A stretch of DNA of 35,057 nucleotides from Hydrococcus sp. Prado102 (lineage in GTDB: Bacteria > Cyanobacteriota > Cyanobacteriia > Cyanobacteriales > Microcystaceae). A program made the translations under genes and the position numbers. The DNA is taken from assembly GCA_025454425.1 (NCBI GenBank), contig JALOOL010000095.1, positions 1 through 35,057 on the forward strand. Reading direction: 5' to 3'. Under the pieces are notes generated by a model that was given only the letters and a program-made list of their open reading frames with translations, ran no database searches and was not told where the DNA came from. Shown here one piece after another: positions 32,734 to 35,057 of the stretch (position 1 is the first letter of the stretch; each line of letters starts with the position of its first letter).

Positions 32734-34218
32734 ATGTTAAAAAGCTTGCAACCGATCGATAGAATTTCGTTGACTTTGATACTGATTTTTAGCCTCGCGA
32801 TCGGCGGATTGGTTTGGGGAGGAACAGCTTGCGGGACGGATTGCTTTTTGAGAATGGGGCCTCGCGTCAGAGAATTTAGCTGGCAAAATAAAAAAGTTGG
32901 GGCGGAAGATAAAGCTTTTATTATGACCTTCGATCGCCCGATGGATCGAAAAGAAGTCGAAAAAAATATCGCGATCGCTCCTCCATTATCTGGAAAAATA
33001 AGCTGGGCGGGACGGCGGCTTGCTTATACTTTAGATACCCCCGCTCCCTATGGAGAAAGCTATGAAGTGACGCTAAAAGATGCTAGAGAGCATTTTCGGG
33101 GTAAAGCAGAAGCAGGACAAGTAATGCAACCGTTTAGCGGACAATTTCGCAGTCGCGATCGCGCTTTTGCTTACATAGGAACGCTAGGACACGAACAGGG
33201 GAGATTGATTATTAACAACTTGACCCAAAACAAAAAAGCGATCCTTACCCCTAGCGATTTGGTAGTCATGGACTTCAAATTTTATCCCGAAGGCGATCGC
33301 ATTTTGTTTTCAGCCGCCCCAAAAAGTTTGGGCGATCGCGGATTGAGAGAACTGCAACTTTATCAAATTTCGACCCAATTGCCCGAAAATGCTTCAGATT
33401 CCCAAAAAGCCGAACTCGTTTTAGACAGCAAAGATTATCAAAATAACCAATTCGACCTCTCATCCGATGGAGAAACTATCGTCGTTCAACGAATCAATCG
33501 CAAAAATCCAGCAGACTTTGATTTGTGGATGGTTAGATCGGGAACCGAACCAAAACGGCTCAATACATCGGGAGGAGAATTTTTAATTGCACCTGACGGT
33601 CAAACCATTGCAGTCGCGCAAGGACAAGGAATCGGCATTCTTCCCTTAAAACCAGGCGCTGAAGCGATCGATTTTCTGCCCAAGTTTGGAAAAGTTCTAA
33701 GTTTTTCGCGGGATGGTTCGGCAGCGGCGATGGTCAATTTTAATATGGATAATGCTAAGCTGCGCTACACGCGATCGCTCTTTTACGTCAACAATCAAGG
33801 CGTACAAAAAGAACTTCTCGGCATTCAAGGTTCCATTCTCGATTGTCAGTTTAATGCTACAGATACTCATCTCTACTGTTTGTTAACGCAATTATTAGAC
33901 GCAGAAGAGTATCAAGAAAAACCCTACTTTGCCAGCATCAACATCAAAACAGCTAAAGTTACCCCGCTTCTAGCTTTACCCGATTTTCGCGATGTTAAAG
34001 TGAGTTTAGCGCCCGATGACTTAGGAATTCTTTTCGATCAGATCGTGACGGACAATACTGTTAATTCAGCCGATCCTCTCACTACTAGTTCGGGAGAACC
34101 AATTCGCGAAAGTCGTCTTTGGTTACTCATTCCTCCCCCTGACGATTCGCCTAGCGGAACGAAACCGCAATTAGAAGAATTACCTTTACAGGGATTTCGT
34201 CCTCAATGGCAACCCTAA
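32734..34218 (+). CDS. Putative secreted or membrane-anchored Ig-like plus propeller protein
   Basis: A 494-residue protein. Residues 11-29 form one hydrophobic segment (LTLILIFSLAIGGLVWGG) as signal anchor, followed by TACGTDCF with two Cys. Residues 50-130 resemble a bacterial Ig-like (SbsA-type) fold: AFIMTFDRPMDRKEVEKNI, SWAGRRLAYTLDTPAPYG, YEVTLKDA. The rest repeats a Tol-B/WD-like blade pattern (FYPEGDRILFSAAP, LSSDGETIVVQR, IAPDGQTIAVAQG, SFSRDGSAAAMVNF, LAPDDLGILFDQI). It has no catalytic motif. I would place it in the periplasm as a binding or assembly protein; the family name is unknown. It follows the peptidase gene by 215 bp. Confidence 0.6.
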   Translation: MLKSLQPIDRISLTLILIFSLAIGGLVWGGTACGTDCFLRMGPRVREFSWQNKKVGAEDKAFIMTFDRPMDRKEVEKNIAIAPPLSGKISWAGRRLAYTLDTPAPYGESYEVTLKDAREHFRGKAEAGQVMQPFSGQFRSRDRAFAYIGTLGHEQGRLIINNLTQNKKAILTPSDLVVMDFKFYPEGDRILFSAAPKSLGDRGLRELQLYQISTQLPENASDSQKAELVLDSKDYQNNQFDLSSDGETIVVQRINRKNPADFDLWMVRSGTEPKRLNTSGGEFLIAPDGQTIAVAQGQGIGILPLKPGAEAIDFLPKFGKVLSFSRDGSAAAMVNFNMDNAKLRYTRSLFYVNNQGVQKELLGIQGSILDCQFNATDTHLYCLLTQLLDAEEYQEKPYFASINIKTAKVTPLLALPDFRDVKVSLAPDDLGILFDQIVTDNTVNSADPLTTSSGEPIRESRLWLLIPPPDDSPSGTKPQLEELPLQGFRPQWQP

Positions 34219-34456
34219 ATCAGTTATCAGTGATTAGAGTTCAAAGTTCAACCGAGATCCAAAATTTAGGATTCAATATTCCTCAAAAGTCTCCCTTGTC
34301 CCCCTCGTCTCCAAGAGTCTCCCTGGTAACTGGTAACTGGTCACTCTCTAAAGTCTCCCTTGTCTTCCCTTCGGACTCTTGCCCTCTTCCCATCTGTAGC
34401 AGTATTTAAGAGAAACTCAGGTTAAAATTCATGTTTCAAGCCTCTCCATAACGAGA

Positions 34457-34484
34457 GTAGAGACGCGATATATCGCGTCTCTAC
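34457..34484. repeat. Second copy of 28-bp palindrome (half-site GTAGAGACGCGATA)
   Basis: Identical over all 28 bases to the copy at 11662-11689, although the flanking sequences are unrelated. It supports mobile or gene-conversion spread of the palindrome. Confidence 0.85.
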
Positions 34485-34514
34485 TAATTTTTTCCTTGAA
34501 CGATAGTGCGTCAG

Positions 34515-34584
34515 TCCCCACGCTCAGCGGCAGCGGCGTGGGGAACGTCCTTCAAGGGGGCGAGGCAACCTCGCCCCCCAGGAC
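34515..34584. repeat. Paired hairpins, GC-rich
   Basis: Hairpin 1: TCCCCACGC (34515-34523) and GCGTGGGGA (34536-34544). Hairpin 2: GGGGGCGAGG (34556-34565), loop CAA, CCTCGCCCCC (34569-34578), itself enclosed by GTCC (34547-34550) and GGAC (34581-34584). GCGAGG-CCTCGC also occurs at 30059-30073. It could be an element end, a folded RNA or a dispersed repeat. Confidence 0.6.
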
Positions 34585-34596
34585 TCAGGAAAGCAC

Positions 34597-34621
34597 GGTG
34601 ATGTAACGAAGTGAAATCACC
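34597..34621. repeat. Hairpin beside tnpA remnant, possible IS end
   Basis: GGTGAT (34597-34602) and ATCACC (34616-34621) flank a 13-base loop, 2 bp from the tnpA remnant stop. IS200/IS605 elements have subterminal hairpins recognised by TnpA; this one is at the right place, but the element boundary is not proven. Confidence 0.45.
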
Positions 34622-34623
34622 AA

Positions 34624-34794
34624 CTAGAAGAATGGTTTTTCTTGAGACTTAATATACTCTTTAAGTTTATCAATTGGTGCGCCTCCAGTTGAGGCGACAT
34701 AATAGGAATTCGACCAAAAAGCAACGCCGTCGTAAAATTTAGATACCTCAGTAGGAAAGTCTTTTTTCATAGTTCTTGCAGTCGCGCTTTTCAG
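34624..34794 (-). pseudogene. tnpA: C-terminal remnant of IS200/IS605 transposase TnpA
   Basis: The minus strand reads LKSATARTMKKDFPTEVSKF, then YDGVAFWSNSYYVASTGGAP and IDKLKEYIKSQEKPFF, then a stop. FWSxSYYVASxGGxPIxxLxxYIxxQ is the C-terminal block of the Y1 (HUH) transposase TnpA, which includes the catalytic tyrosine helix region upstream of it. The N-terminal half with the HUH histidines is absent: upstream the frame meets stop codons inside ACTGATAACTG repeats. It is therefore a dead fragment of about 57 codons. It is divergent from tnpB, the usual IS605 layout. Confidence 0.75.
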
Positions 34795-34866
34795 TTATCA
34801 GTTAACAGTAATCAGTTATCAGTGCTACATTTAACTGATTACTGATAACTGACGACTGATAACTGA
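34791..34866. repeat. ACTGATAACTG / CAGTTATCAGT repeat cluster
   Basis: At least four copies of CAGTTATCAGT or its complement are packed here, interleaved with AACAGTAATCAGT, forming a large imperfect inverted repeat around GCTACATTTA. Related copies occur at about 8711, 24598, 30309 and 34222. The cluster replaces the missing 5' half of tnpA. Confidence 0.75.
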
Positions 34867-34923
34867 AATCGACATCTTACATCCGCTCCGATACATTAAT
34901 AATAATATTTGGTCGATCAACAT

Positions 34924-35057
34924 ATGGCAACTAGGCGAGTAACGTTTAGACTTTATCCAACTAAAAAACAAGAAGAAAAACTCCACTATTGGAGGAAGCT
35001 TCACAAGCTTTTGTATAACGCTTGCCTCTATCAAAGAAAGGTAGAATACGAGCGTTA
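34924..35057 (+). CDS. tnpB: IS200/IS605-family TnpB (OrfB), N-terminus only (cut by window end)
   Basis: The open frame from ATG 34924 reads MATRRVTFRLYPTKKQEEKL, then HYWRKLHKLLYNACLYQRKV and on to the window end (44 full codons). This is the N-terminal OrfB helix-turn-helix region (RLYPTxxQ..L......LYN..L..R). TnpB proteins are RNA-guided nucleases, the relatives from which Cas12 evolved; the RuvC part and the omega-RNA encoded at the 3' end lie beyond the window. With tnpA destroyed, the copy could move only in trans. Confidence 0.82.
   Translation, partial: MATRRVTFRLYPTKKQEEKLHYWRKLHKLLYNACLYQRKVEYER

Larger units (their letters stand above)
34219..34623. other. Repeat-rich intergenic region
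   Basis: These 405 bases hold no credible gene. Contents in order: CAGTTATCAGTGATTAG and AGTTCAAAGTTCAA units at 34222-34252; TCTCCCTTGTC repeated at 34290 and 34353 with GGTAACT repeats at 34326-34342; the 28-bp palindrome at 34457-34484; a double hairpin at 34515-34584; and a GGTGAT/ATCACC hairpin beside the tnpA remnant. An open frame at 34206-34409 just translates repeats. Confidence 0.65.

Noticed and set aside
34206-34409. Open frame overlapping the end of the propeller gene
   Set aside because: It consists of translated short repeats such as TCTCCCTTGTC and GGTAACT.
34831-35034. Minus-strand frame at the window end
   Set aside because: It is antisense to the tnpB start and to ACTGATAACTG repeats.
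1-35057. CRISPR arrays, tRNA or rRNA genes
   Set aside because: I looked for regularly spaced direct repeats with unique spacers and for tRNA arm signatures in the gene-free stretches and saw none; the tandem repeats present are heptamers without spacers.

Overview
The window is cyanobacterial chromosomal DNA. Evidence seen directly: the octamer GCGATCGC (HIP1) and its core CGATCG recur throughout, a photosystem I gene (psaL) is present, and several small families known mainly from cyanobacteria occur (DUF4359, DUF2811, Tic20-like, ChaB). Intergenic spaces carry short heptamer repeats and palindromes typical of filamentous or pleurocapsalean-like genomes. I do not assign an order or genus.

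Layout. 1-300: 3' end of murE. 0.4-6.4 kb: a Rieske non-heme oxygenase (minus strand), then an adaptor plus RND pump pair (plus). 6.7-8.6 kb: small genes, including a DUF4359 protein, a histidine-phosphatase remnant that ends where a GAF-domain gene starts, a four-cysteine small protein and an unrecognised protein. 8.7-11.6 kb: a MerR-type regulator with a textbook 19-bp-spacer promoter, and an S9 prolyl-oligopeptidase-family enzyme. 11.9-19.8 kb: a carotenoid oxygenase back to back, only 20 bp apart, with a giant Ser/Thr-kinase-like/AAA/GAF/histidine-kinase protein that overlaps a single-domain response regulator. 19.8-24.4 kb: two tandem paralogs of a putative outer-membrane barrel protein; the upstream copy carries a frameshift. 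24.7-28.5 kb: housekeeping genes (rpsF, FAH-family hydrolase, Tic20-like, CYTH, pth, DUF2811). 28.5-29.0 kb: an intergenic region with three DnaA-box-like 9-mers spaced exactly 21 bp apart beside an AT-rich stretch. 29.0-34.2 kb: a TPR protein, psaL with a strong terminator, chaB, an isoaspartyl peptidase and a putative secreted propeller protein. 34.2-35.1 kb: repeats and a decayed IS200/IS605-type element, with a tnpA C-terminal remnant and the start of a divergent tnpB.

How genes work together. The adaptor and RND pump form one efflux unit. The hybrid kinase and its overlapping receiver protein are probably a phosphorelay pair, and the 20-bp divergent spacing ties their expression to the carotenoid oxygenase. 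pth-DUF2811 and CYTH-small ORF look like minus-strand operons. Best items for a second look: the DnaA-box cluster as a candidate origin or DnaA-binding site, the kinase domain that lost its catalytic Asp, the frameshifted barrel paralog with a 14-residue Trp repeat, and the phosphatase/GAF junction.
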